Source of the DNA: Pseudomonas batumici
GTDB taxonomy: Bacteria; Pseudomonadota; Gammaproteobacteria; Pseudomonadales; Pseudomonadaceae
Direction of reading: 5' to 3'
Length of the DNA: 64,000 nt
Assembly (NCBI RefSeq): GCF_000820515.1
Contig: NZ_JXDG01000047.1
Coordinates: 1 to 64,000 of the forward strand
Made by a program: the position numbers and the translations under genes. Below are positions 27,561 to 35,180 of the stretch, piece after piece. The notes beneath the pieces are model-generated. The model was not told the origin of the DNA. It did not search any database and worked only from the letters and a program-made list of their open reading frames with translations. Each line of letters begins with the position of its first letter. The stretch's first letter is position 1.

Positions 27561-28475
27561 TCAGGCAAGACGCTCCGGGCTCAGCGCCAGGAGGCTGCAG
27601 GCACTGCGGTAGAGGATATTCTCCGCCGTGCTGCCGAGGATGCTGTCCAGCCCATGGGAATGGCGGGTGCCCATGACCATGACATCCACCCCGTTGTGAT
27701 CGACGAAAGCGCCGAGGGTCTCGATGACCGAGCCCATGAGGAAGTATCGCTGGTTTTTCTCGACCCCGTTGCGTTGCGCCAAGGCCTTGAAGGCCTGCTG
27801 TTCATCGGCACGGCTGGCCATTTCCAGGCCTTCGGCCATTGGCAAGGTGCCCCAGCCCATCTCATGGACATAGGAACGGGACTTGTCATGCACATGCACC
27901 AGGCTGAAAGTCGCCGCGCATTGCCGGGCAAATGCCTGCCCCGCCTCGACCAGAGTGTCGTTGAACGCTTCCTCGGCCGCTTCCCGGCCCAGATCCACCG
28001 CCACCAGGACATGGCGTGGCAACGGGTGGGTGTGACCGGCCACCAGGTGCACGGGGACCGGGCAATCACGCAGCAACTGCCAGTCCAGCGGCGTGGCGAA
28101 CAGTCGCTTGAGCCCGGGTTCCCGGTGAACGTCCTTGACCAGCAGGTCGATATCCAGGTCACGGATATACTCGATGATCGGCAGCAACGGATGATGGCAC
28201 CAGAAAATATTGCAGCTCACATCCAGGCCCCTGCCCCGCAGGCGATCCGTCTCCTGATGCAGCCAGCGGCGATGCAGTTCCAGATAACCCTCACGGGCCT
28301 GGGTCATGGCCTTCTGGTCGAACAGCGTGGCCACATCCAGGGTCGACACATAGTCGAAGGCCAGGATATGCAAGGCCGCCCCCGTGGACAGGGCCAGTTC
28401 GGTAGCCCGCTCGAAGGCGGGGCTGCGGCTCATCTCAGGCGGAGCCAGCAAAAGAATGCGGTGGTAGTCGGACAT
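27561..28475 (-). CDS. Tandem-domain universal stress protein (second copy)
   Basis: A 304-aa protein of two Usp domains. It is paralogous to the gene at 23560: both begin with a MS-x-Y-x-RxLL start and share LLVKDVHREPGLKRLFATPLDWQLL-like first-domain ends. The second domain ends with VMVMGTRHSHGLDSILGSTAEN, an intact G-x2-G-x9-G-S/T ATP loop. AGAGGTG precedes the ATG, and an ANR box lies 125 bp upstream, almost the same spacing as in the first copy. It is convergent with the GNAT gene. Confidence 0.9.
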   Translation of the reverse strand: MSDYHRILLLAPPEMSRSPAFERATELALSTGAALHILAFDYVSTLDVATLFDQKAMTQAREGYLELHRRWLHQETDRLRGRGLDVSCNIFWCHHPLLPIIEYIRDLDIDLLVKDVHREPGLKRLFATPLDWQLLRDCPVPVHLVAGHTHPLPRHVLVAVDLGREAAEEAFNDTLVEAGQAFARQCAATFSLVHVHDKSRSYVHEMGWGTLPMAEGLEMASRADEQQAFKALAQRNGVEKNQRYFLMGSVIETLGAFVDHNGVDVMVMGTRHSHGLDSILGSTAENILYRSACSLLALSPERLA

Positions 28476-28599
28476 GGCGCACCTCTGGGTAACGGGTCCC
28501 CGGCTCCCAGTGGCAGCGGTTCAGTACCATGGGGCAAATCTCGCCGCCAGCGGGGATCGAGACGTTGTATCCATGATGGAGCGCCCCGGCTCTGCAGGC

Positions 28600-28613
28600 T
28601 TGATTTACGTCAA
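28600..28613. promoter_or_regulatory. ANR box upstream of the second usp gene
   Basis: TTGATTTACGTCAA matches TTGAT-N4-GTCAA. It is 125 bp from the usp ATG (28475) and 23 bp from the end of the zapE-like gene. Confidence 0.85.
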
Positions 28614-28635
28614 GGCGGTCACGGCGACGGCTCGG

Positions 28636-29766
28636 TTATCCAGGGCTGGCTGACAGCGGGGTGAACCGCTGCAACTGCATCTCGTGCAAGCGACTGAGGG
28701 TCCGGCGGAACGGAAACGCCAGGTAGCCTTCGGTGTACAGCTCATCCAGCGACACCTGGGCGGCGATGTACAGCGGCACCTTGCGGTCGTAGCACTCGTC
28801 CACCAGGGCGATGAAGCGGCGCACGCTGTCGTCGTGTCTCGATAACTGCGGCAACTCGCGATCCCCGGCCTCGACGCGCCGCGCCGCGTCCTCGGTGCCG
28901 CGGGCGATCCGTCCCGGGCGCTGGCAGGCGCTGAGGTTCGGCACCTCGCTGAGGAAAATCGCCGTATAACGATCGCACAGCGCCATGAAGTCCATGGCCG
29001 CCAAGGGCTCCTCACACAGCGCGGCATAGCGGCACCAGAGCACGCTCGGCGAGGCCTGCACCACCGCCAGGGTCCGGTAGCCCATGGCGACCGGTTCGCC
29101 GGACAGCGGCTGCCCGGCGGTCAGCGCCTTGAAGGCTTCGGCCAGCAGCGCCGAGTGCCCCTCGGGTTCGACCCAGTAACGCTGCACCCCGGCCCCCGGA
29201 TGCAGGCGGTGGTCCTCGCCGCCATCGACATCGGCCACGTCCATGTGCTGCTCGATCGCGGCAATCGCCGGCAGGAAGCGCTCGCGGTTGAAGCCATCGG
29301 CATAGAGTTGCCGCGGTGGCTGGTTGGAGGTGGAGACGATCACCACGCCCTCGTCGAACATCACCTGGAACAGCCGCCCGAGGATGATCGCATCGCCGAT
29401 ATCGTTGACGAACAATTCATCGAAGCACAGTACCCGGACCTCCCGCGCCAGTTCACGGGCCAGGGCCCGCAGCGGATCGGCGATACCGCTCAGCTGGAAC
29501 GATCGCTGGTGAACCCAACCCATGAAGTGATGGAAATGCTGACGCCGCGACGGCACGCCCAAGGTCTGGTGGAACTGATCCATCAGCCAGGTCTTGCCCC
29601 GCCCCACCGGCCCCCAGAGGTAGACCCCCTTGGGCAACCGCCCCTGGTGCAGCATCTCATGGCAGCGCTGCAAGGCCTGCACCGCCTGCCATTGGGCCGG
29701 GTCATGGACAAAACCGCGCTGCTCGACGGCGGCGCGGTAGGCACTCAGGGGAGAATCGACAGGCAT
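28636..29766 (-). CDS. zapE: Cell-division ATPase ZapE / AFG1-like
   Basis: A 376-aa AFG1-family P-loop ATPase. It has Walker A GPVGRGKT (LWGPVGRGKTWLMDQF), Walker B VLCFDELFVNDIGDA and the arginine-bearing IVSTSNQPP sensor region. ZapE acts at the divisome in E. coli under anaerobic or heat stress. Pseudomonads often carry two AFG1 paralogs and I cannot tell which this is. A GTG three codons upstream is possible, but MPVDSPL at 29766 is preferred. Its 3' end abuts the ANR box of usp. Confidence 0.85.
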   Translation of the reverse strand: MPVDSPLSAYRAAVEQRGFVHDPAQWQAVQALQRCHEMLHQGRLPKGVYLWGPVGRGKTWLMDQFHQTLGVPSRRQHFHHFMGWVHQRSFQLSGIADPLRALARELAREVRVLCFDELFVNDIGDAIILGRLFQVMFDEGVVIVSTSNQPPRQLYADGFNRERFLPAIAAIEQHMDVADVDGGEDHRLHPGAGVQRYWVEPEGHSALLAEAFKALTAGQPLSGEPVAMGYRTLAVVQASPSVLWCRYAALCEEPLAAMDFMALCDRYTAIFLSEVPNLSACQRPGRIARGTEDAARRVEAGDRELPQLSRHDDSVRRFIALVDECYDRKVPLYIAAQVSLDELYTEGYLAFPFRRTLSRLHEMQLQRFTPLSASPG

Positions 29767-29813
29767 GGTTGGCACAGGCTCGAAACCGGGGCCGTGCAGT
29801 ATGCCAGCTTGTC

Positions 29814-30155
29814 CTAGAGGGAAATATCCAGCCGGGCGATCTTGCCCTGCTCATTGAGCCGGAACACGTAGCGCAACTCCACCGAACCGCCGGGGAAAGT
29901 CCCCGAGACAAGCTGCTTGACCAGCACCTTGCCGGTGCGTTGCGCCACGTCCAGGACTTCGACCCGGGGTTGGTATTTACGCGCGGTCTCGTCCATCCAC
30001 TGGGCGATGGCGAGGGTGCCGACCCGGTGATGGCCTTCGTCGAAGACATTCGCGTCCTCGGCGAAGAAACTGGCCACCGCCGAACTGTCGCGGGCATTGG
30101 CGGCGCTGATATAGGCCTCGATGGCCGGGGCGAGCACCGAAGTTTGAGTGGTCAT
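29814..30155 (-). CDS. NTF2/SnoaL-like fold protein
   Basis: A 113-aa cone-shaped NTF2-like protein. IEAYISAANARDSSAVASFFAEDANVFDEG is the standard SnoaL/ketosteroid-isomerase-like start, and the rest is beta sheet (VEVLDVAQRTGKVLVKQLVSG). There is no clear catalytic dyad. AAGGAGC precedes the ATG. It follows the WYL regulator in the same direction, with a TGTCA direct repeat 54 bp upstream, so it is the likely regulated target. Confidence 0.8.
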   Translation of the reverse strand: MTTQTSVLAPAIEAYISAANARDSSAVASFFAEDANVFDEGHHRVGTLAIAQWMDETARKYQPRVEVLDVAQRTGKVLVKQLVSGTFPGGSVELRYVFRLNEQGKIARLDISL

Positions 30156-30208
30156 GCTGTTTACAGCTCCTTGCTGGTGGAAGGTGGAGCCATCCTAGAA
30201 CACTCGCC

Positions 30209-30224
30209 TGTCAATTCTTGTCAG
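30209..30224. promoter_or_regulatory. TGTCA direct repeat (candidate WYL-regulator site 1)
   Basis: TGTCAATTCTTGTCAG contains two TGTCA units exactly 10 bp apart. It overlaps the stop codon of the WYL gene and lies 54 bp upstream of the NTF2-like gene. The same arrangement recurs at 30976. Confidence 0.5.
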
Positions 30225-30927
30225 GAGTGAAGCGCTCGTGTTCATCCTGGTCGAACTGCTTGCGCCATTGCCGTAGCAGGTCGCTGCGCCGCCCCGGATA
30301 ACGTTCGCCCTGCTCCCGGGCCGCGGCGATCCGGTCGGTGCGAAAGGTCCGAAAGGCGTTACGCAGTTCACACCAGGCCACCACCACCCGTGCCTCGTTC
30401 AGGAAACCCAGGGCCAGGGGCCAGATCAGCCGCTGGCTGGGCACCTGGTTCACGTCGGCGTAGTCGATGTGGAGCTTGGACTGCTCGCGAATGGCCTGGC
30501 GAAACACATTCAGCGGCACGGCATTGTCCGGGTAACCATAACCGCGCGGTCCGGGCAGCAGGGTCGGATTGCGCAGGGCCTCCTGGGCGGCCGGCGCCAG
30601 CACCGCGGCAATCTTGGCCAGGGCATCGGAGGCGGCCTTGCTCAGTACCTCGTCACCACGCTGATCGACATACTGCAGGCCCAGCACGACGGCCTCGGCC
30701 TCATCGGCATTGAGCATCAATGGCGGCAGGAACAAACCGCTGCGCAAGACGTAGCCAACGCCCGCCTCCCCCTGGATCGGCGCACCCAGGGCCGTGAGTT
30801 CGGCGATATCGCGATAGACCGTGCGTTCGGAAATCTCCAGCTCGCAGGCCAAGGCCGCGGCGGTGGCCGGACGGCTTTTGGCGCGCAAGACCTGGAGCAA
30901 GGTCAGCAGACGCGAAGTGCGGGACAC
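30211..30927 (-). CDS. YafY-type transcriptional regulator (HTH + WYL)
   Basis: A 238-aa regulator. It has an N-terminal HTH_11 winged helix (SRLLTLLQVLRAKSRPATAAALACELEISERTVYRDI) and a WYL sensor domain from about 140, with IDYADVNQVPSQRLIWPLALGF. WYL domains bind nucleic acid or nucleotide ligands, and their regulators often control DNA-damage or phage-defence genes, but the neighbours here are metabolic. Paired TGTCA repeats lie before this gene and before the NTF2-like gene, pointing to autoregulation plus one target. Confidence 0.9.
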   Translation of the reverse strand: MSRTSRLLTLLQVLRAKSRPATAAALACELEISERTVYRDIAELTALGAPIQGEAGVGYVLRSGLFLPPLMLNADEAEAVVLGLQYVDQRGDEVLSKAASDALAKIAAVLAPAAQEALRNPTLLPGPRGYGYPDNAVPLNVFRQAIREQSKLHIDYADVNQVPSQRLIWPLALGFLNEARVVVAWCELRNAFRTFRTDRIAAAREQGERYPGRRSDLLRQWRKQFDQDEHERFTPDKN

Positions 30928-30975
30928 GGAGGGCGACCTCTTGCCGGAAGAAAGTCGCAGCTTAGCAGAGCCCCC

Positions 30976-30991
30976 TGTCAGAGATTGTCAG
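30976..30991. promoter_or_regulatory. TGTCA direct repeat (candidate WYL-regulator site 2)
   Basis: TGTCAGAGATTGTCAG again has two TGTCA units 10 bp apart. It lies 49 bp upstream of the WYL gene, in the divergent region with the aldo/keto reductase. Confidence 0.5.
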
Positions 30992-31105
30992 TAATGCGGT
31001 GGACCGGGAAACCCCTTGACGCATTTTATTACAAGCATCATATTTAATGAATGTCGACTAACATTTAACCGCCCGAGCCTTCCCGACCTACCCTGGAGTC
31101 ATCCC

Positions 31106-32158
31106 ATGCACTACAAAGTCCTGGGCCGCCGCAGCGGCTTGCGTGTATCCGAACTGGCGCTGGGCGCCGGCAACTTTGGTACCGGTTGGGGTCACGGGGC
31201 CGAACGTGACGAGTCGAAACGGATCTTCGACGGCTACCTGGAAGCCGGCGGCAACTTTATCGACACCGCCAACGGCTACCAGGCCGGCCAGTCGGAAGTC
31301 ATTCTCGGCGAGTTGATCGCCGCCGAGCGCGACCGTCTGGTGGTGGCGAGCAAATACACCATGGGCACCACGCCCGCCGCCGGCGTTTCCCACACCGGCA
31401 ACAATCGCAAGAACATGATCCGCGCCGTCGAGGAAAGCCTCAAACGCCTGAACACCGAACATCTCGACCTGTTCTGGGCGCATATCAGCGATGGCCTGAC
31501 CCCCATGGAGGAAATCCTCCGCGGCTTCGACGACCTGGTGCGTTCGGGCAAGATTCTCTACGCCGGCCTGTCGAACTTCCCGGCCTGGCGCATCGCCCGC
31601 GCCGACCTGCTGGCCGAAGTGCGCGGCTTTGCGCCGATCGCCGCGATCCAGGTGGAGTACAGCCTGGCCGAACGCAGCGCCGACCGTGAACTGCTGCCGA
31701 TGGCCGAGGCACTGGGCTTGGCCGCGACCCTGTGGTCACCCCTGGGCGGCGGCTTCCTCACCGGGAAATATCGCCAGGGCAACGAGAACACCCGGGCGAG
31801 CAAACTGGGCATGCTGATCCACACGGAAAACAGCGCCCGCGAAAGCCGCCTGATCGACACCTTGCTGGCGGTGGCGGCGGAACTCGGCGCCACCCCGACC
31901 CATGTGGCCATTGCCTGGCTACGGGAGAAGGCCAAACGCTCGACCACCAGCCTGATCCCGATCCTCGGGCCGCGCACCCGCGAGCAACTGGATGGGACCC
32001 TGGGCGCCCTGCAACTGAGCCTTGGCAGCGAACATCTGGCGCGCCTGGATGAAGTCAGCGCGGTAACGCTGGGCGTGCCCCATGAAATGATCGCCGGCTC
32101 GGCGGCACGCTACCGCGGCAGCGAGACTTTCGACCTGCCGATCATCCCGGTGGTGTGA
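31106..32158 (+). CDS. Aldo/keto reductase
   Basis: A 350-aa NADPH-dependent oxidoreductase of the AKR (beta/alpha)8 fold. The catalytic tetrad is visible as Asp and Tyr in FIDTANGYQAG, Lys in VVASKY and His in LFWAHISD. The C-terminal NADPH-binding IPILGPRTREQLDGTLGAL is intact. GGAG precedes the ATG at 31106. The 30-codon upstream extension runs through promoter sequence. It is divergent from the WYL regulator. Substrate is unknown. Confidence 0.9.
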   Translation: MHYKVLGRRSGLRVSELALGAGNFGTGWGHGAERDESKRIFDGYLEAGGNFIDTANGYQAGQSEVILGELIAAERDRLVVASKYTMGTTPAAGVSHTGNNRKNMIRAVEESLKRLNTEHLDLFWAHISDGLTPMEEILRGFDDLVRSGKILYAGLSNFPAWRIARADLLAEVRGFAPIAAIQVEYSLAERSADRELLPMAEALGLAATLWSPLGGGFLTGKYRQGNENTRASKLGMLIHTENSARESRLIDTLLAVAAELGATPTHVAIAWLREKAKRSTTSLIPILGPRTREQLDGTLGALQLSLGSEHLARLDEVSAVTLGVPHEMIAGSAARYRGSETFDLPIIPVV

Positions 32159-32176
32159 GCGCACGTCCTGTAGCCA

Positions 32177-32254
32177 TTCAGTCAAGGCCCAGCACGTAAC
32201 CTGTAGGAGCCGGCTTGCTGGCTCCTACAAGGACAGTGTCCGGCCTTGACTGAA
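32177..32254. repeat. Nested inverted repeats (REP remnant / bidirectional terminator)
   Basis: The outer arms TTCAGTCAAGGCC (32177–32189) and GGCCTTGACTGAA (32242–32254) are perfect 13-bp complements. Inside them TGTAGGAGCC (32202–32211) pairs with GGCTCCTACA (32220–32229), a shortened REP core. It lies between convergent genes and can fold into one long cruciform or stem, suiting termination in both directions. Confidence 0.75.
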
Positions 32255-32267
32255 CGGTATTGCGACA

Positions 32268-32909
32268 TCAATCCTCAGAGGTATCGACCTCCCCTCTTCT
32301 CACCCGCTTGGCAAACTCGGTTTCAATACCTTGCGCCAGCACCCGGGCCTGACCCCGCCAGTCCTCACGCTCGACCCGCCCAGGAAAGCTGAAGTAATGC
32401 TCTATCCAGTGCACTTGCGGCTCCGTCCATTGGGCAATCTGGGAAAACCGGTAGATACCCAGCTCGTGCAGCACGGCTTCATTCTTATGCCCAACACCTG
32501 AGATCAACTTCAGGTTATCCAGCGTGCCGGTGGGTTTTTCCATGATCAGCGGACGGCTGCCAACGCCAGCGGCATCGGTTGCCGCTGCCCGGGCCCCGGG
32601 CCTCAAGTCCGTGCTGCTGGAGGCGGCATCGGCAGCCAGCCTGGCGTGAATCCAGGCGCTGAACCAACAACCGACCAGGTAAGCCGCAAACAGCAGCAAG
32701 GCGGTTTCCAGCCAAAACCCCGCACGCCCCGGCAACCACTTGAGCAAGGCGACAATCACGCCAACGGCAAAGACCCATAACGTCACGTTCAACCAGCCGG
32801 CGATCCAGTGGTACTGGCGCGCGGCCTGACTGGTGATCCAGCCCACGAGCAAACCCAGGATCAATGCCAGCAGCATCCAGCCCCAATACTGTTCAAGTAA
32901 ATAACTCAT
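32268..32909 (-). CDS. Membrane protein with helix-hairpin-helix domain
   Basis: A 213-aa protein with three N-terminal hydrophobic segments (about 8–28, 38–60, 66–88). These are followed by a linker and a cytoplasmic HhH-type domain (DNLKLISGVGHKNEAVLHEL, from about 130), of the kind seen in 'predicted flap endonuclease-1-like 5' DNA nuclease' annotations. The HhH unit alone is usually non-catalytic and may bind DNA or protein. AGGAGA precedes the ATG. It is 15 bp downstream of the OmpA-domain gene, so the two form an operon. Confidence 0.8.
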   Translation of the reverse strand: MSYLLEQYWGWMLLALILGLLVGWITSQAARQYHWIAGWLNVTLWVFAVGVIVALLKWLPGRAGFWLETALLLFAAYLVGCWFSAWIHARLAADAASSSTDLRPGARAAATDAAGVGSRPLIMEKPTGTLDNLKLISGVGHKNEAVLHELGIYRFSQIAQWTEPQVHWIEHYFSFPGRVEREDWRGQARVLAQGIETEFAKRVRRGEVDTSED

Positions 32910-32924
32910 GATGGCTTCTCCTGG

Positions 32925-33710
32925 TTATTTAGCGTCAGTCGAGGGTGTTACATGGCTGTCATCCGTCACCTTCACTTCTATCCGACGATTTTGTGCCTGG
33001 CCTTCAGGCGTGTCGTTCGACGCCACTGGATTGGCTTCTCCGAATCCCACCGCTTTCAGATGTTCTGGCGTGACGCCATGTTGTGCCAGATATCTGACCA
33101 CGGCCTCGGCCCGGCGCGTGGAAAGTGCCAGATTGAAGGCCGCTTTACCGGTGTTGTCGCTGTAGCCATCGACTTCGATCTGTTCGTCGGGACACTGTCT
33201 GGCCGTGGCAACCAATGCATCAAGCGCGGTTTTCGAAGCCGCTGACAAGATGTCCCGGGCCGTGTCGAATTGCACTTTGTATTGATTCAGCGCAGCGGCG
33301 AATTGTTGTTCACAGGCCTTGGGGTCGAGACTGCCGGTGGAACTTTGTTGAATGGCCTGGGGCTCATCGGCAGCGATTGTCGGCGCGGGGGACGGCTCCA
33401 GGGACGGCTCAGGGGGGACGACTTCGGGAGGGTGGCCGATAGTGTTATCGGCCTGTGTCACGGGCTGATCGCCCAGGGTGTCGATAACCTGTCTTACACC
33501 CTGGGTTTGGTCAGCGGCGTCACGGGCTTGTTTAATTGAGTTGGGCAGGGTCACGTCACGCCCGGCGACAACAATGGGAGCACTATCGGTTGCACTCCCC
33601 ACGCGGGTCCGCAAATCCTGTTCGACTTCAGGCGTTGTTATCCAAATAGCGGCCAACCACAGCAAAGCGAGTAACGGTAAACCCCACCACCAGTTTTTCG
33701 AGCGAGCCAT
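32925..33710 (-). CDS. OmpA-family protein with BON-like N-terminal region
   Basis: A 261-aa protein. It has an N-terminal membrane anchor (WWWGLPLLALLWLAAIWI) and a BON-like segment (PEVEQDLRTRVGSATDSAPIVVAGRDVTL, about 27–75). A Pro/Glu-rich linker and a C-terminal OmpA peptidoglycan-binding domain follow (IEVDGYSDNTGKAAFNLALS…RRAEAV…GFGEANPVASNDT). The order anchor–BON–OmpA resembles mycobacterial ArfA/OmpATb. AAGGAGA precedes the ATG. It is co-transcribed with the HhH membrane protein, and together they may link envelope and cytoplasm. Confidence 0.85.
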   Translation of the reverse strand: MARSKNWWWGLPLLALLWLAAIWITTPEVEQDLRTRVGSATDSAPIVVAGRDVTLPNSIKQARDAADQTQGVRQVIDTLGDQPVTQADNTIGHPPEVVPPEPSLEPSPAPTIAADEPQAIQQSSTGSLDPKACEQQFAAALNQYKVQFDTARDILSAASKTALDALVATARQCPDEQIEVDGYSDNTGKAAFNLALSTRRAEAVVRYLAQHGVTPEHLKAVGFGEANPVASNDTPEGQAQNRRIEVKVTDDSHVTPSTDAK

Positions 33711-33847
33711 TTGTCTTCTCCTTAACGTAGGAAAACCAACGGACTGCGAAAAATGCTGAGGCAGGTGATATCAAGTGTAGGTAATAGAAGCGAGCCGTCA
33801 ATATAACGGCGCTCACAACTCTGACAGTCAGAATTCCGTGCCCCTCG

Positions 33848-33946
33848 ACAAAGAAGCCGATCGCCGACGAACCTCAATTCGTCAGCGGGCGATTGCCCTG
33901 TGATATCTGGGAAATCACCCGCGAAGAGTGGCAACGGTTGTGCTGA
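33848..33946 (+). pseudogene. Possible start-less coding remnant
   Basis: A frame ending in TGA at 33944 reads KKPIADEPQFVSGRLPCDIW and then EITREEWQRLC. It looks protein-like, but it has no ATG, GTG or TTG start after the upstream stop (33785). It is either the tail of a decayed gene or chance. The stop directly abuts the stop of the convergent nitrilase gene, as a real gene end would. Confidence 0.25.
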
Positions 33947-34873
33947 TCATTCCTGGATAAAACGCACGCCGGGCTTGGCCCGCTCGTCCACCTGCAACTC
34001 GAACACGTCCGGGCGGGCATAGTGGCCGGTGACGTCGAAGTCATAGCGGGCGCGGACCAGTTGATCGGTGTCGATCTGCGCGGTCAACAGGCCGGCCTGG
34101 CCGACAAACGGCCCGGCCAGCACCTCGCCCATGGGCCCGACAATCAGGCTGCCACCGTTGATCAACGGACGCTCCGCTGGCCAGTTGGCCACCTCAATCC
34201 CCAACGCCTGCGGCGAAGGCTGCACCTGGCAGGCCGTGACCACGAAGCAACGGCCTTCACAGGCGATATGGCGCATGCTGACCTGCCACATCTCCCGTTC
34301 ATCCACGGTCGGCGCGCACCAGACTTCCACGCCCTTGGCGTACATGGCCGTACGCAACAGCGGCATGTAGTTTTCCCAGCAGACCGCCGAACCGAGACGC
34401 CCCGCCTTGCCCTCCACCACCGGCAAGGTCGAGCCATCGCCCTTGCCCCAGATCAACCGCTCGGTGCCGGTGGGCATCAACTTGCGGTGCTTGGCCACCA
34501 GCCCGCCCTGGGGCTCGAAGAACAGCACCGTGCAATACAAGGTATGCCCAGCGCGTTCGATGACCCCGAGCACCAGGCTCGCGCCGGTGCGCGCGGACAG
34601 CTGCGCCAGTGCCTCGGTCTCGGTGCCCGGCACATCGATGGCATTGGCATGGTAACGGGCAAAGGCCTCGCGCCCCTCGGGCAGTCGATAACCCAGTTGG
34701 GTACCGAAGGTTTCGCCCTTGGGGTAACCGCCCAGCAGTGCTTCGGGCATCACCACCAGGCTGGCGCCGGACTCGATGATCGCCGCCTCATAGCCGAGAA
34801 TCTGTTCCAGGGTGTCTCCCTTGCCGGCTGGCGAGGAACCTATTTGCAGTGCGGCGACGATGGACTTGGGCAT
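33947..34873 (-). CDS. Nitrilase (carbon–nitrogen hydrolase superfamily)
   Basis: A 308-aa hydrolase converting nitriles to acids and ammonia. The Glu–Lys–Cys triad is present as VVMPEALLGGYP (Glu), AKHRKLMPTGTERLIWG (Lys) and GSAVCWENYMPLLRTAMYAKG (Cys). The CWEN motif marks true nitrilases rather than amidases. GGAG precedes the ATG. It is monocistronic. An inverted repeat with LysR geometry lies 77 bp upstream, but no regulator is next to it on that side. Substrate range (aliphatic or aryl) is not readable from sequence. Confidence 0.92.
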   Translation of the reverse strand: MPKSIVAALQIGSSPAGKGDTLEQILGYEAAIIESGASLVVMPEALLGGYPKGETFGTQLGYRLPEGREAFARYHANAIDVPGTETEALAQLSARTGASLVLGVIERAGHTLYCTVLFFEPQGGLVAKHRKLMPTGTERLIWGKGDGSTLPVVEGKAGRLGSAVCWENYMPLLRTAMYAKGVEVWCAPTVDEREMWQVSMRHIACEGRCFVVTACQVQPSPQALGIEVANWPAERPLINGGSLIVGPMGEVLAGPFVGQAGLLTAQIDTDQLVRARYDFDVTGHYARPDVFELQVDERAKPGVRFIQE

Positions 34874-35180
34874 GACGTGAACTCCATGAAGGTGAGGTGC
34901 CGATTGTCGCGGCGACCCGGATCATGAATAAAGCCACTTTCAGAACTGAATGATATGAACCGGAAAAATATCATGATAATGGATCCAAAGCGGCTCAAGA
35001 CTTCCATGGAGACACGTCCGAACATGAAACTTCAGGCATAACCAGGTGCCATCACCTGCTTGCGACCTGATACCGACAAATTTTCTACATTTGAGGCTTC
35101 ATGATTTAGCCGTCTCGCTCGTCCTTATCAGGGGGAGCCGACATCACATTCCTGATCAGGCACTGAAAGGGAGTTTTTGC
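34874..35180. other. Divergent intergenic region, nitrilase / Fur-like gene
   Basis: About 300 bp without a supported gene. It is AT-richer than its surroundings and holds the ATGATAT-N11-ATATCAT repeat (34950–34974) and the promoter region of the Fur-like gene. No other structure was seen. Confidence 0.6.
34950..34974. promoter_or_regulatory. LysR-type inverted repeat upstream of nitrilase
   Basis: ATGATAT and ATATCAT are perfect 7-bp inverted arms separated by 11 bp, giving the T-N11-A geometry of LysR-family sites. It ends 77 bp from the nitrilase ATG. Regulator unknown. Confidence 0.45.
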
